Below are positions 24,805 to 32,843 of a DNA stretch of 38,646 nucleotides, piece after piece. The notes below the pieces were generated by a model, which saw only the letters and a program-made list of their open reading frames with translations, was not told where the DNA came from and did no database searches. Source of the stretch: Chitinophagaceae bacterium (GTDB lineage Bacteria; Bacteroidota; Bacteroidia; Chitinophagales; Chitinophagaceae); the NCBI GenBank assembly GCA_014380425.1, contig JACMJX010000008.1, positions 1 to 38,646 on the forward strand, in the 5' to 3' direction. Both the position numbers and the translations under genes were made by a program. Position 1 is the first letter of the stretch; every line of letters begins with the position of its first letter.

Positions 24805-24843
24805 TTTATTATAATCACCAGGCAGCACCTGAAATACTATACT

Positions 24844-25299
24844 ATGGAACAGCATCCGACGCATACACACACAGAGCATCAAGATACCGGAACCAAAGAG
24901 ATCTGGAGAACGTTCTGGATTCTTCTCGGCCTCACGATTGTTGAACTCGCCATTGGCTTTTATATGTACAAGGCAGGTTTACAACCGGGCTTTTTCAAAA
25001 ACTTCCTAAAAGGTCTTATCGTCGTACTGATGCTGATGAAAGCTTTTTACATAGTAGCTTATTTCATGCACCTGAAAGCAGAGATCAACAACCTGATCAT
25101 GACAATTGTGGTTCCCTTGCTTCTTTTTGTATGGTTCATTATTGCGTTCCTGATGGAGGGCAGTTCTTACAATAGTCTTAGAAATTCCCTGGATAGGAAC
25201 CACAATGAAAAAAGTACTGCCCCGGTATCGCCTGAGATGAAGGGTAGTAAAGAAACACCTTCTAAGGTAACCAACGAAAAACCTGCGCATACTGAATAG
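24844..25299 (+). CDS. Cytochrome c oxidase subunit IV-like protein
   Basis: A 151-residue small membrane protein with three hydrophobic segments (about 20-38, 56-78 and 83-101), as in the CyoD/CtaF-like subunit IV family. The family mark is the segment LLMKAFYIVAYFMHLKAE. The N-terminus is histidine-rich (HPTHTHTEHQDTG), and the last ~45 residues are soluble, charged and low in complexity. Subunit IV helps assemble or stabilise subunits I and III. It sits in the expected place after subunit III, 39 bp downstream. Confidence 0.88.
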   Translation: MEQHPTHTHTEHQDTGTKEIWRTFWILLGLTIVELAIGFYMYKAGLQPGFFKNFLKGLIVVLMLMKAFYIVAYFMHLKAEINNLIMTIVVPLLLFVWFIIAFLMEGSSYNSLRNSLDRNHNEKSTAPVSPEMKGSKETPSKVTNEKPAHTE

Positions 25300-25318
25300 A
25301 CAGTATGGGCACTTTAAC

Positions 25319-26038
25319 ATGAGTAAGACAGCTTTGTGGGCTTTGTTTGTGGCGGTGATTATACCAGTTAGTAGTTACCTGATAGTTAAAAGTTATAGTG
25401 AGGATGCAGTGCCAATGCCCAGGCGGTATTATTTCGACTCTGTAAATACCAACGTGGTAAATGGCAAGGAAGTTACTGATACGGTATGGCATAAGGTTAA
25501 TGATATTACGCTTACCAATCAGTTAAGCGATACGGTGTCTCTTCATGATCTTAAAGGGAAAGTAATAGTGGCTGACTTTTTCTTCACCCGGTGCCCGACT
25601 ATCTGCCCTACGCTTACCCGTAATATGAAGAAGCTGCAGGATGCGCTGAAGGTAAGAGATGAAAGAAAGCTCATAGACACCACATTCGTTCACTTTCTGT
25701 CCTTTAGCGTTGATCCGGAAAGAGATACAGCGGAAGCGCTCAAGAAATACGCAGATCACTATGGCGTGAACCATGATTTGTGGTGGATGCTTACAGGCCC
25801 TAAAAAAAAGATCTACGACTTTGCGATCAATGAGCTGAAGTTGCCAGTGGAAGACGGAGGCATCGTAGATTCTAATTTCATTCATACCAGCAGGTTTGTT
25901 CTGCTAGACAGAGACCGCGTAGTTAGAGGGTATTATAACGGGCTTGATAGTATGGCACTGAACCGGCTGGCTAAAGATATTGTGTTCATCATGCTGGAAA
26001 AGGATAAGAAGAAGAAAAGAAACCTCTTTAGAAAATAG
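25319..26038 (+). CDS. SCO1/SenC/PrrC family copper chaperone
   Basis: A 239-residue membrane-anchored thioredoxin-fold protein that delivers copper to the CuA site of subunit II. One N-terminal anchor (about 4-23) is followed by the periplasmic domain. Copper-binding residues are complete: Cys92 and Cys96 in TRCPTICPTLT, and His188 in NFIHTSRFVLLD. SFSVDPERDT is the conserved SCO strand. The last ~10 residues are a basic lysine/arginine tail. Placement 19 bp after the subunit IV gene and within the oxidase operon supports the role. Confidence 0.95.
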   Translation: MSKTALWALFVAVIIPVSSYLIVKSYSEDAVPMPRRYYFDSVNTNVVNGKEVTDTVWHKVNDITLTNQLSDTVSLHDLKGKVIVADFFFTRCPTICPTLTRNMKKLQDALKVRDERKLIDTTFVHFLSFSVDPERDTAEALKKYADHYGVNHDLWWMLTGPKKKIYDFAINELKLPVEDGGIVDSNFIHTSRFVLLDRDRVVRGYYNGLDSMALNRLAKDIVFIMLEKDKKKKRNLFRK

Positions 26039-26077
26039 CGCCCCATTACAGCCGGCATTTCAATTAATAACTACATC

Positions 26078-26662
26078 ATGTTAACTGCATCTATTAAAAG
26101 GAACGATACCAGGGCGAGATGGCTGATAGGTATTGTTTCGGTCGTGGTATTCACGGTGGTCGTTATTTTGAGCCAGGTAAAGCTGGATGCTAATCTCGGA
26201 TTCAATCCCCATATTTTCGCAAAAGCGAATGCTGTTATCAATTCCCTGGTAGCGGTTCTGCTCATCGCCGGGCTGTTCTCGATAAAAGCTGGAAAACAAC
26301 TGCAGCACAAGCGGATTATGGTGAGTGCCATTATCTTATCGGTACTTTTCCTTGTTTCTTATATTTGTCATCACCTGTTAAGCGGCGACACCCGTTTTGG
26401 CGACCTGGATCATAACGGTATTTTAAGTGAAGCCGAAAGAACTACCGCCGGGTCTGCAAGAATGATTTACATTATTATTTTACTAACCCATATTCCACTT
26501 GCAGGAATCATTCTTCCCTTTATATTATTTACTGCTTACCGGGCCCTTACGGCAGACTATTCTGCGCATAAGAAACTGGCGAGAATTACATGGCCTATAT
26601 GGCTTTACGTCTCCATTACGGGTGTTATCGTTTATATAATGATCAGCCCCTACTATGGTTGA
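26078..26662 (+). CDS. DUF420 membrane protein with an EF-hand-like loop
   Basis: A 194-residue protein of the DUF420 family, linked by context to cytochrome oxidase assembly (related to the CtaM/YozB group). Five hydrophobic segments are visible, near 13-32, 51-68, 79-97, 127-150 and 170-190. Conserved histidines occur in ICHHLLSGD and LLTHIPLAGI. Between the third and fourth segments is a loop whose 12 residues, DLDHNGILSEAE (109-120), match the canonical calcium-binding EF-hand loop at positions 1, 3, 5, 6, 8, 9 and 12. The partner helices of a classic EF-hand are not obvious. It is the last gene of the run; its stop is 5 bp from that of a convergent gene. Confidence 0.85.
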   Translation: MLTASIKRNDTRARWLIGIVSVVVFTVVVILSQVKLDANLGFNPHIFAKANAVINSLVAVLLIAGLFSIKAGKQLQHKRIMVSAIILSVLFLVSYICHHLLSGDTRFGDLDHNGILSEAERTTAGSARMIYIIILLTHIPLAGIILPFILFTAYRALTADYSAHKKLARITWPIWLYVSITGVIVYIMISPYYG

Positions 26663-26667
26663 TAGCA

Positions 26668-27063
26668 CTAAAGCTGCTCCATAGGGTCCCAGAAATGTTG
26701 TTTAAAATCGAGCACCTGGTCGTCCTGCACTTTTATGCCTTCTTTTTCAAGCAGTTCCTGCATCAGCGTTTCGGTAGCAAAATGGTGCCTTCCACTTAGC
26801 ATACCGTTTCTATTCACTACCCGATGCGCAGGTACTTTTGGCCTTACTTTGTGTGCCCCGTTCATTGCCCAGCCTACCATACGCGCTGAAAGTTTCGTGC
26901 CGAGGCAGGCGGCTATAGCACCATAGGATGTTACCCTGCCTTTGGGAATTTGCCTCGCTACCTGATACACAAGCTCGAAAAAGCTTTCTTCCCGGGTGCC
27001 GGATGGCCTCAATGTCATGGCTTTTTCTTGAGCCTTTACTGTTCTTTTTTTAGGTGTTTTCAT
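26668..27063 (-). CDS. Alkyltransferase-like protein (MGMT family without the acceptor cysteine)
   Basis: A 131-residue DNA-binding protein of the O6-methylguanine-DNA methyltransferase family. It keeps the helix-turn-helix with SYGAIAACLG and the intercalating arginine (Arg61 in SARMVGWAMNG), but the active-site PCHR is PAHR (78-81). Without cysteine it cannot accept alkyl groups. Such proteins (Atl1, TTHA1564) bind alkylated guanine and hand it to nucleotide excision repair. The Tyr47 and HRVVNRNG segments are conserved. Its first ~25 residues are basic. The start at 27063 overlaps the DUF5522 gene by 14 bp; a later start at 27018 is possible. Confidence 0.9.
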   Translation of the reverse strand: MKTPKKRTVKAQEKAMTLRPSGTREESFFELVYQVARQIPKGRVTSYGAIAACLGTKLSARMVGWAMNGAHKVRPKVPAHRVVNRNGMLSGRHHFATETLMQELLEKEGIKVQDDQVLDFKQHFWDPMEQL

Positions 27064-27247
27064 TCCTGCTGCGTTGTTCTAACAGGCTGCTGCGCCTTGG
27101 TTCAGGTACTCTGTCATAGTTAAAGGGGCAATGACGGCACCAGTTGCCGCAGCATGTGCCTCTTTCCAGATGATACTTTTCCGTAAGCACCAGCAGACCC
27201 TTGCTATTATAATAAAAATCCTCCCCCTCAACTAGCTGCGTTTTCAT
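27050..27247 (-). CDS. Small cysteine-rich DUF5522 protein
   Basis: A 65-residue protein with the DUF5522 pattern: a short YYNSKGLLVLTEKYHLERG region and then GTCCGNWCRHCPFNYDRV. The cysteines could bind a metal, but function is not known. It overlaps trmB by 20 bp upstream and the alkyltransferase-like gene by 14 bp downstream, so the three are surely co-transcribed and probably translationally coupled. Confidence 0.8.
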   Translation of the reverse strand: MKTQLVEGEDFYYNSKGLLVLTEKYHLERGTCCGNWCRHCPFNYDRVPEPRRSSLLEQRSRNENT

Positions 27248-27938
27248 TCAATTTAATAAATTCTTGTAAGTGTTCATCTAAATCCGGCAAAGGTTCCGGA
27301 GGCAATGCAAACCGTAAATAATGAGTGCGGTTACTACCCGCAATGTCCAGCAACTCATAATGTGTTTTAATCTTCAACTCATCGCTCAAAGCCGGATCTT
27401 TGTAAATATCGTCATTCTCTTCCACTAATTTCAGCCCATACATCTCTATCACCCTTTTCGTGAACTCGAACAATGCCGGGGAGTCCGTCTTCAGGTGCAC
27501 AAACCCATCGCAGGAAAGTATTTGCTGATACAAACGCAGAAACCGGGGATGTGTTAATCGCTTTCTGGCCCGGGACGTGCGTAACTGAGGGTCAGGGAAT
27601 GTGATCCATATATGCTGCACTTCTCCCTTTGCGAAATAAGTAGCTATCTTATCGATATGCGTGCGAAGAAAACCGGCATTTCTCAGGCCTTCATTCAGCA
27701 CCTGCCGCGCGCCTACATAAATGCGGTTTCCTTTTATGTCTACGCCAATAAAATTCTGCATAGGATGTAATCTGGCTAATCCTACTGCATATTCTCCCCT
27801 GCCACAGGCGAGCTCTAAGGTAATTGGATGATCATTACCAAAAAAATCCCTCCATTTTCCGGGCATGTTATCCGGGTACTCCAGCACATGGGGATAAGTC
27901 TTTATTGCTGCAAAGCGCACTAATTTTTTCTGAGCCAT
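27228..27938 (-). CDS. trmB: tRNA (guanine-N7-)-methyltransferase
   Basis: A 236-residue SAM-dependent enzyme that methylates guanine 46 in the tRNA variable loop. SAM-binding motif I is LELACGRGEYAVGL (41-54) with the following GVDIKGNR. The catalytic-site region ITFPDPQLRTSRARKRL corresponds to the family FPDPWPK segment, with QLR replacing the usual WPK; I believe this is the form seen in this phylum. The TrmB C-terminal strand appears as YLRFALPPEP. It follows cysE by 52 bp and overlaps the DUF5522 gene by 20 bp. A TATCTTTA element a few bases before its ATG may give an extra start. Confidence 0.94.
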   Translation of the reverse strand: MAQKKLVRFAAIKTYPHVLEYPDNMPGKWRDFFGNDHPITLELACGRGEYAVGLARLHPMQNFIGVDIKGNRIYVGARQVLNEGLRNAGFLRTHIDKIATYFAKGEVQHIWITFPDPQLRTSRARKRLTHPRFLRLYQQILSCDGFVHLKTDSPALFEFTKRVIEMYGLKLVEENDDIYKDPALSDELKIKTHYELLDIAGSNRTHYLRFALPPEPLPDLDEHLQEFIKLNENAAS

Positions 27939-27990
27939 AAGCCTATAAAGATACTATCTAATGGTTTTGCCGGGAAACAAGAGCCCCATA

Positions 27991-28791
27991 TTACTCCTTT
28001 CTGTCAGAAATCGTGATCTGGTTTTTATGATATACAGTACTTCGCGGAGGAATGCTTTCTGTTATCCAGGTGTTTCCGCCAACCATACTGTTTCGGCCAA
28101 TGGTGGTTTTGCCTCCAAGAATAGTGCTTCCGGCGTAGATCACCACATTGTCCTCAATAGTTGGATGACGTTTGGTTTGGGCAAGTTCCTTTTTAACAGA
28201 CAGAGCTCCCAGGGTAACGCCCTGGTAAATCTTCACATGGTCGCCTATAACCGATGTTTCGCCAATTACTACGCCCGTGCCGTGATCTATGAAGAACGGG
28301 CATCCGATGGTGGCTCCTGGATTGATATCGATACCGGTACGGCTATGCGCCCATTCTGCCATCATCCGGGGAATTAAAGGGATCTTTTCCTTATATAATT
28401 CATGGGCTATGCGGTACACACTGATAGCAGTAAAACTGGGATAGGTAAGGATCACTTCCTCCAACGAATAGGCTGCAGGATCGTAGGCAAGAATTAATTC
28501 CGCATCCAGGATCAGTTTATCCCGGATTTCGGTAAGCTTCGCAAACAGTTGATCGACTATAGTGTAGATATCCAGATCTTCCCGGCTATTAAGCGGTAAC
28601 AGGATAGAAGTCAGCTGATTTTTTAAAGCGTCCTGCACTAACATGTGGCGTCGCAGAAACTCTTTTTCGTTATTTACCACCGGGAACAGGTAGTTGATCA
28701 TGCCCTCTGTAAATGAAATTACCTGTTCCTTGGAGTGAATGGTGTTTGTAATTATAAAGCCGGGATATTTATCGGACTCTTTTACTGCCAT
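27991..28791 (-). CDS. cysE: Serine O-acetyltransferase
   Basis: A 266-residue enzyme that acetylates L-serine with acetyl-CoA, the committed step of cysteine synthesis. The N-terminal ~150 residues are helical. The C-terminal part is a left-handed beta helix of hexapeptide repeats: [42 protein letters not shown] and the late [17 protein letters not shown]. The [11 protein letters not shown] and [11 protein letters not shown] motifs are serine acetyltransferase signatures. Length is close to E. coli CysE (273). A TAGATTTG promoter element ends 4 nt before the ATG. No other sulfur gene is adjacent; trmB follows. Confidence 0.94.
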   Translation of the reverse strand: MAVKESDKYPGFIITNTIHSKEQVISFTEGMINYLFPVVNNEKEFLRRHMLVQDALKNQLTSILLPLNSREDLDIYTIVDQLFAKLTEIRDKLILDAELILAYDPAAYSLEEVILTYPSFTAISVYRIAHELYKEKIPLIPRMMAEWAHSRTGIDINPGATIGCPFFIDHGTGVVIGETSVIGDHVKIYQGVTLGALSVKKELAQTKRHPTIEDNVVIYAGSTILGGKTTIGRNSMVGGNTWITESIPPRSTVYHKNQITISDRKE

Positions 28792-28795
28792 AACA

Positions 28796-28803
28796 CAAAT
28801 CTA
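28796..28803 (-). promoter_or_regulatory. Possible -7 element for the cysE operon
   Basis: The minus strand reads TAGATTTG, an exact TAnnTTTG match, ending 4 nt before the cysE ATG. A TTTTTG lies 14 nt upstream, shorter than the usual spacing. The message would be leaderless. Confidence 0.4.
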
Positions 28804-28848
28804 TTTTAATCTACCTACAAAAACAGACGGGGAATTGTTGCAATAAGC

Positions 28849-28905
28849 TTAAAAACAAAGCACCTGATCTATTCTTCATTTTCATGAAGCGTCGAAAGGT
28901 GCTTT
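28849..28905 (-). terminator. Rho-independent terminator candidate between the outer-membrane gene and cysE
   Basis: Arms AAAGCACCT (28857-28865) and AGGTGCTTT (28897-28905) form a 9-bp stem. Inside it, CTTCAT (28874-28879) and ATGAAG (28884-28889) form a second 6-bp stem. Read on the minus strand the outer stem is followed by GTTTTTAA, the usual U-rich tail. It would end the transcript from the 29895 gene; on the plus strand the tail is weaker. Confidence 0.6.
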
Positions 28906-29079
28906 ATTTTACCATTATACCATCCCGAAAGGGACTAAGAAACCCCGAACCGATGTAAAAGTACCAGGTATTTGGCAAAATAATTACGAAATTTCTAATG
29001 AATATCAATGTCTTTTATAGTAATATTTAAATAAATACAATTATTATTGACTATTTTTTAAATAACGATATTGAGCGTG
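28906..29079. other. Gene-free spacer with a GNRA hairpin
   Basis: No coding frame is supported here. On the plus strand TCCC-GAAA-GGGA (28923-28934) makes a GNRA-capped hairpin, and ATACC/GGTAT segments around it could close a larger fold. The part from about 28980 to 29075 is very A/T-rich. I do not recognise a known riboswitch or small RNA family. Confidence 0.35.
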
Positions 29080-29895
29080 CTAGCGTTTTCTTCCTGTTTT
29101 TAAAGTATAGCCAAAGCTCAGAATAAGTTCCCCCGTGCCAAAGTCGTGACGGGCATCTCCCTTATAAACTTTCAATTTGGAATATCGGGCATAATCGAGC
29201 TTGCCTGCAAATTCAAGGTAAACATGTTTAAAAAAAGTGGAACGTATAGCCAGCTCCGTTCCCATGTTCCATCCCCCGATCTGAAACCCGGGTTCATTAG
29301 CATTACCAAAGAAGCTGTTGTCAACATGTGGTATTACAGGCCCTACACCAGCTTTACCTATAACATCAAACTTGATATTCTCGTTTGAACGGGTATGCCA
29401 ATGCCAACGCTTCATGATATTGAAAAGAAGGAAATTGGCGCCGTTGTTTAAATAATAATGAAATCCATCGACACTTGAAAAGTTGAGGGAGGTATCGACC
29501 TGTTTATTATTAAGAGTACCTTTAATCCTTACCGGTCCATCGCCAAAAATGAATTTCGTATGGTCGAAGTTGATCTCGATACCCAAGTCTTTCTTATCGT
29601 TAAAAAAGTATCCAAGCCGGTAACTGTATTGAGGTATTGTAATAGCTACCGAAAAAAGCTTTTTATCCCATCCTGGCCGATCGTGACCCTTTACTTTTTT
29701 GAAACTGTAATTATTTCCCAGCTCTGGCTGTGAAATTTTAATGGTACTGGGTGCGTACCATTCCTTATTGTATCCCCAGGAAAAATAAAGTTCGCCTTGC
29801 TGTCGGGGTTTTGAGGTTTGAGCAACAGTATTCGAGGAGAAAAAAAACATGCTTGCAACAAAGGCCATGAGAAAGCCACTCATTTTAATGTTCAT
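29080..29895 (-). CDS. Probable outer-membrane beta-barrel protein, function unknown
   Basis: A 271-residue exported protein with a signal peptide (about 1-25, ending near NTVAQ). The mature part alternates short amphipathic strands ending in aromatic residues, with glycine turns, and finishes with LILSFGYTLKTGRKR, the look of a small outer-membrane barrel. Motifs GELYFSWGYNKEWYAPSTIK at the start of the mature part and YRLGYFFNDKKDLGIEINFDHTKF-like strands occur in Bacteroidota hypothetical proteins I cannot name. No catalytic motif is clear. It stands alone, between a 290-bp spacer and the terminator-like stem upstream of cysE. Confidence 0.65.
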   Translation of the reverse strand: MNIKMSGFLMAFVASMFFFSSNTVAQTSKPRQQGELYFSWGYNKEWYAPSTIKISQPELGNNYSFKKVKGHDRPGWDKKLFSVAITIPQYSYRLGYFFNDKKDLGIEINFDHTKFIFGDGPVRIKGTLNNKQVDTSLNFSSVDGFHYYLNNGANFLLFNIMKRWHWHTRSNENIKFDVIGKAGVGPVIPHVDNSFFGNANEPGFQIGGWNMGTELAIRSTFFKHVYLEFAGKLDYARYSKLKVYKGDARHDFGTGELILSFGYTLKTGRKR

Positions 29896-30185
29896 CGGGT
29901 TCAGAATTGTAATTTAAGTCAAACAGCATCTTCTAGCTGTTCGCTACAAATGGAAGTTCAACAATAAAGGATTTAAAATGTTGCAGAATAATAGAAAATA
30001 GTTGTTCAATTACTTAAAAGGATGCGTTCAGGTAGCCAAATAGAAAGATGACGGTTAGGTAGGCCAACAACCTTCAGATCTTTTTCCATTTAAAATAGTG
30101 GAGAAAGACGATATGGATATTGTACTATTAACGTTCGAAGTCCTTAAAAATTTCAGGGTTCACCTGGTATTAATTGAAGCGACCC
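29896..30185. other. 290-bp spacer without a gene
   Basis: I see no coding frame with support. An inverted repeat AACAGC (29922-29927) / GCTGTT (29936-29941) lies just upstream of the barrel gene and may fold in its leader. No exact TAnnTTTG element is found facing the barrel gene. Confidence 0.4.
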
Positions 30186-30578
30186 TTAACGGGGTTTCTT
30201 TTTCATCTTTGCTTTCTCTTCATTCTCTAACACCCTAAATTCAACCAGCTGTTTAATAAGCTTCAAAGGCATAGGTTGATCTAAGGGGAACTGAATGGAA
30301 CCCCTGCCTGTTTTATATGCAGCGATCTCTTTTTGGAACACATCATTACCTGAAGGAGTGGCATAGAAACCAATATGGCTTTTAAAGGCTGCAAAATGTA
30401 CCAGGTTACCATGGTATTTAAAAGTTGGAATGGCATAACTGATAGCCTCTTCCGCATCGGGCGCGGCGCGTTTAATAGTGCTCCTTACCTGTTCCAGAAC
30501 TTTCTGAACATCTTTTGGAAAACCAGCTATATATGCATCGATGTTGTTGGCAACCGTAGAATTGATCTTTCTATCCAT
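30186..30578 (-). CDS. DUF1801 family protein
   Basis: A 130-residue cytoplasmic protein of the DUF1801 family (YdhG/YdeI-like fold). Family marks are IDAYIAGFPKDVQKVLEQVR, EEAISYAIPTFKYHGNLVHF, FKSHIGFYATPSG and the GRGSIQFPLDQPMPLKLIKQ segment near the end. Some members in other bacteria have been linked to iron handling, but the biochemical role is unsettled. The C-terminus is lysine-rich. ATG at 30578 gives the normal family length. It is divergent from selU. Confidence 0.85.
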   Translation of the reverse strand: MDRKINSTVANNIDAYIAGFPKDVQKVLEQVRSTIKRAAPDAEEAISYAIPTFKYHGNLVHFAAFKSHIGFYATPSGNDVFQKEIAAYKTGRGSIQFPLDQPMPLKLIKQLVEFRVLENEEKAKMKKKPR

Positions 30579-30691
30579 CTTTTAATAGTTTATGATAGTA
30601 TGAAGTTACTATGTTTCGTAAGGGAATAGAAGGTCTGGAAGCGACATTATAAGGGGTTAAATAAGACAATCGTTTAATGCCTTACAACGGA

Positions 30692-30699
30692 TATATTTG
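30692..30699 (+). promoter_or_regulatory. Putative -7 element of the selU-selD operon
   Basis: TATATTTG matches TAnnTTTG exactly and ends 20 nt before the selU ATG at 30720, predicting a short leader. A TTTA at 30673-30676 is a poor -33 candidate. Confidence 0.5.
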
Positions 30700-30719
30700 T
30701 CTTTTAATGATTTGGGAAT

Positions 30720-31739
30720 ATGATTCATACGGTTACTATAAAAGAGTTCTACAGTTTGCCCGATCCGCCACTTCTCGCCGATGTTCGCACTCCTGCAGAG
30801 TTCCTTAATGGCCATATTCCTGGCGCCTGTAACCTACCGCTTTTCAGCAACGAGGAGCGCGTGCAAGTAGGCACCACTTATAAGCAGGTAGGTAGAGAAG
30901 CTGCCATAATGCTGGGCTTCGATCTCACCGGCAATAAATGGTCGGGCTTTATAAAGCAGGCATTAGAGTGGGCTTCCGATAAAAGAATAGGCCTGCACTG
31001 CTGGCGGGGCGGCATGCGCAGCGGAGCTATGGCCTGGGCCTTGGACCTTTACGGATTTGACGTGTATTTGTTACAGGGAGGTTATAAAGCCTACCGGCAA
31101 TGGGTACTGCAACAGTTTGACAGGTACTATGCACTTATGATTCTGGGTGGCATGACGGGCTCCGGCAAAACAAGCTTGCTTCATGAACTCCGCAATATGG
31201 GCGAACAGGTAATCGACCTGGAAGCATTGGCCCAACACCAGGGCTCAGCCTATGGAAGCCTCGACAGACTGGTGCAGCCATCGCAGGAACAGTTCGAGAA
31301 CGATCTTGCTTGTCAATTGAATGTTTTGAACACAGATAAAACTATATGGGTAGAAGATGAAAGTAATTCCATCGGAAAATGCTTTATTCCCCGGTTATTC
31401 TGGCTACAGATGCAGCAGGCAACTTTAGTGGATGTGCAGGTACCGATTGAACAACGCGTGCAAAACCTGCTGTTGGAGTACGGATGCCTGCCACAAGATT
31501 TCCTGGTAACATCTACCGAGCGCATCCGGAAACGACTGGGCCCCGAACAAACAAACCACGCCATTATTGCCATTCGGGAAAACCAGATGGAAGACTTTAT
31601 AAAGATCGTTCTGGTATATTATGATAAGACGTATAAAAATGGATTGGCCAAACGCGATAAACAGAAGGTATTTGTTTTGCCTGTAGATGGTAAGTATCCA
31701 GCAGGGCATGCAAAACAGGTTTTACAAATGGTGAAGTAA
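30720..31739 (+). CDS. selU: tRNA 2-selenouridine synthase
   Basis: A 339-residue enzyme that turns 2-thiouridine at the wobble position of certain tRNAs into 2-selenouridine, with selenophosphate as selenium donor and a geranylated intermediate. It has the two expected domains: an N-terminal rhodanese domain with the active-site cysteine Cys94 in [10 protein letters not shown], and a C-terminal P-loop domain with [10 protein letters not shown] (143-152). The segments [18 protein letters not shown] and LQGGYKAYR are typical. Length is slightly below E. coli YbbB (364). It is followed 34 bp later by selD, which makes its selenium donor. A TATATTTG element precedes it. Confidence 0.95.
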   Translation: MIHTVTIKEFYSLPDPPLLADVRTPAEFLNGHIPGACNLPLFSNEERVQVGTTYKQVGREAAIMLGFDLTGNKWSGFIKQALEWASDKRIGLHCWRGGMRSGAMAWALDLYGFDVYLLQGGYKAYRQWVLQQFDRYYALMILGGMTGSGKTSLLHELRNMGEQVIDLEALAQHQGSAYGSLDRLVQPSQEQFENDLACQLNVLNTDKTIWVEDESNSIGKCFIPRLFWLQMQQATLVDVQVPIEQRVQNLLLEYGCLPQDFLVTSTERIRKRLGPEQTNHAIIAIRENQMEDFIKIVLVYYDKTYKNGLAKRDKQKVFVLPVDGKYPAGHAKQVLQMVK

Positions 31740-31773
31740 GCAAAAAGTACAAATAAATACGAAACTCTTGATT

Positions 31774-32826
31774 ATGAACAACAACAATGATATAAAACTG
31801 ACACAGTATTCGCACGGTGCCGGTTGCGGCTGCAAGATAAGCCCCTCTATTCTCGATAAGATCCTTCACAGCACAAGCAGCAATGTTCCCGATGCCAGGT
31901 TGCTGGTAGGTAACGATAAGCGGGATGATGCCGCCGTACTGGATCTTGGAAATGGATCTGCCCTGATCTCGACAACCGATTTTTTCATGCCTATAGTAGA
32001 TGACCCCTACGATTTTGGCCGTATCGCTTCTGCAAACGCCATTAGCGATGTATATGCTATGGGCGGTAAGCCCGTACTTGCCATCGCTATCCTCGGCTGG
32101 CCCATAAGCAAGCTGGCCCCGGAAATCGCGCAGCAGGTACTGGAAGGGTCGAGGGCCATATGTACGGAAGCAGGAATCACACTGGCAGGAGGGCACAGTA
32201 TTGACTGCCCCGAGCCCGTTTTCGGACTTGCTGTCAATGGGCTGATCAACATACAACATCTAAAACAGAATTCTACTGCCACTACTGGTTGCAGCCTGTA
32301 TCTCACCAAACCCCTGGGTGTCGGTATTCTTTCTACCGCACAGAAAAAAGGGGTACTGAAAAATGAAGACGCTGCTATTGCACTTGAAAGCATGATAAGG
32401 CTTAATAAAATAGGCGAAGCTTTCGGTAGACTGGAATATGTAAAGGCCATGACCGATGTAACAGGTTTCGGCCTACTCGGCCATCTTGCCGAAATGTGCA
32501 GCGGCAGCAGCCTTTCTGCTTCCATCGAATTTGAGAAAGTGCCGAAGATTGCGTCGTTGCCCTACTATCTGGAGAACCGCTGTTTCCCCGGTGGCACACA
32601 ACGCAACTGGGATAGCTATGGCCATCAGGTAAGCGCACTGCCAGACGAACAGCGCTTTATTCTTGCGGATCCGCAAACAAGCGGGGGATTGCTGGTTGCT
32701 GTAGAAGAAGCTTATACAGAAGAATTTGAAGACTTGCTGAAGCAGGAAGGCCTTCCGGCGCAATGCTGTCAATCCTTCGGCACCTTAACAGGTTCCCACG
32801 ATGGTGCAATGATCCGCGTTGCATGA
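31774..32826 (+). CDS. selD: Selenide, water dikinase (selenophosphate synthetase)
   Basis: A 350-residue enzyme making selenophosphate from selenide and ATP. The catalytic segment is [16 protein letters not shown], with Cys18 and Lys21 in place of E. coli Cys17 and Lys20; the codon is a normal cysteine, not UGA. Further marks are [12 protein letters not shown], the [14 protein letters not shown] metal site, [14 protein letters not shown], and the C-terminal [13 protein letters not shown] and DPQTSGGLL. The sequence is strikingly close to the enterobacterial enzyme as I remember it. ATG at 31774 is chosen; a TTG at 31768 would add two residues. It follows selU in one operon and ends 17 bp from the convergent GH43 gene. 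Confidence 0.96.
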   Translation: MNNNNDIKLTQYSHGAGCGCKISPSILDKILHSTSSNVPDARLLVGNDKRDDAAVLDLGNGSALISTTDFFMPIVDDPYDFGRIASANAISDVYAMGGKPVLAIAILGWPISKLAPEIAQQVLEGSRAICTEAGITLAGGHSIDCPEPVFGLAVNGLINIQHLKQNSTATTGCSLYLTKPLGVGILSTAQKKGVLKNEDAAIALESMIRLNKIGEAFGRLEYVKAMTDVTGFGLLGHLAEMCSGSSLSASIEFEKVPKIASLPYYLENRCFPGGTQRNWDSYGHQVSALPDEQRFILADPQTSGGLLVAVEEAYTEEFEDLLKQEGLPAQCCQSFGTLTGSHDGAMIRVA

Positions 32827-32843
32827 TAAGCTATATCTCTAAT

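Noticed and set aside
28861-28900. Resemblance to the 3' half of a TPP riboswitch (ACCTGATC ... GCGT)
   Set aside because: The CTGAGA half is absent, the match is on the plus strand with no thiamine gene downstream, and the bases are explained by a terminator stem.
29922-29941. Second AACAGC/GCTGTT inverted repeat as evidence of a shared regulon with the act operon
   Set aside because: Arms are only 6 bp and spacers differ (8 versus 5), so chance is adequate.
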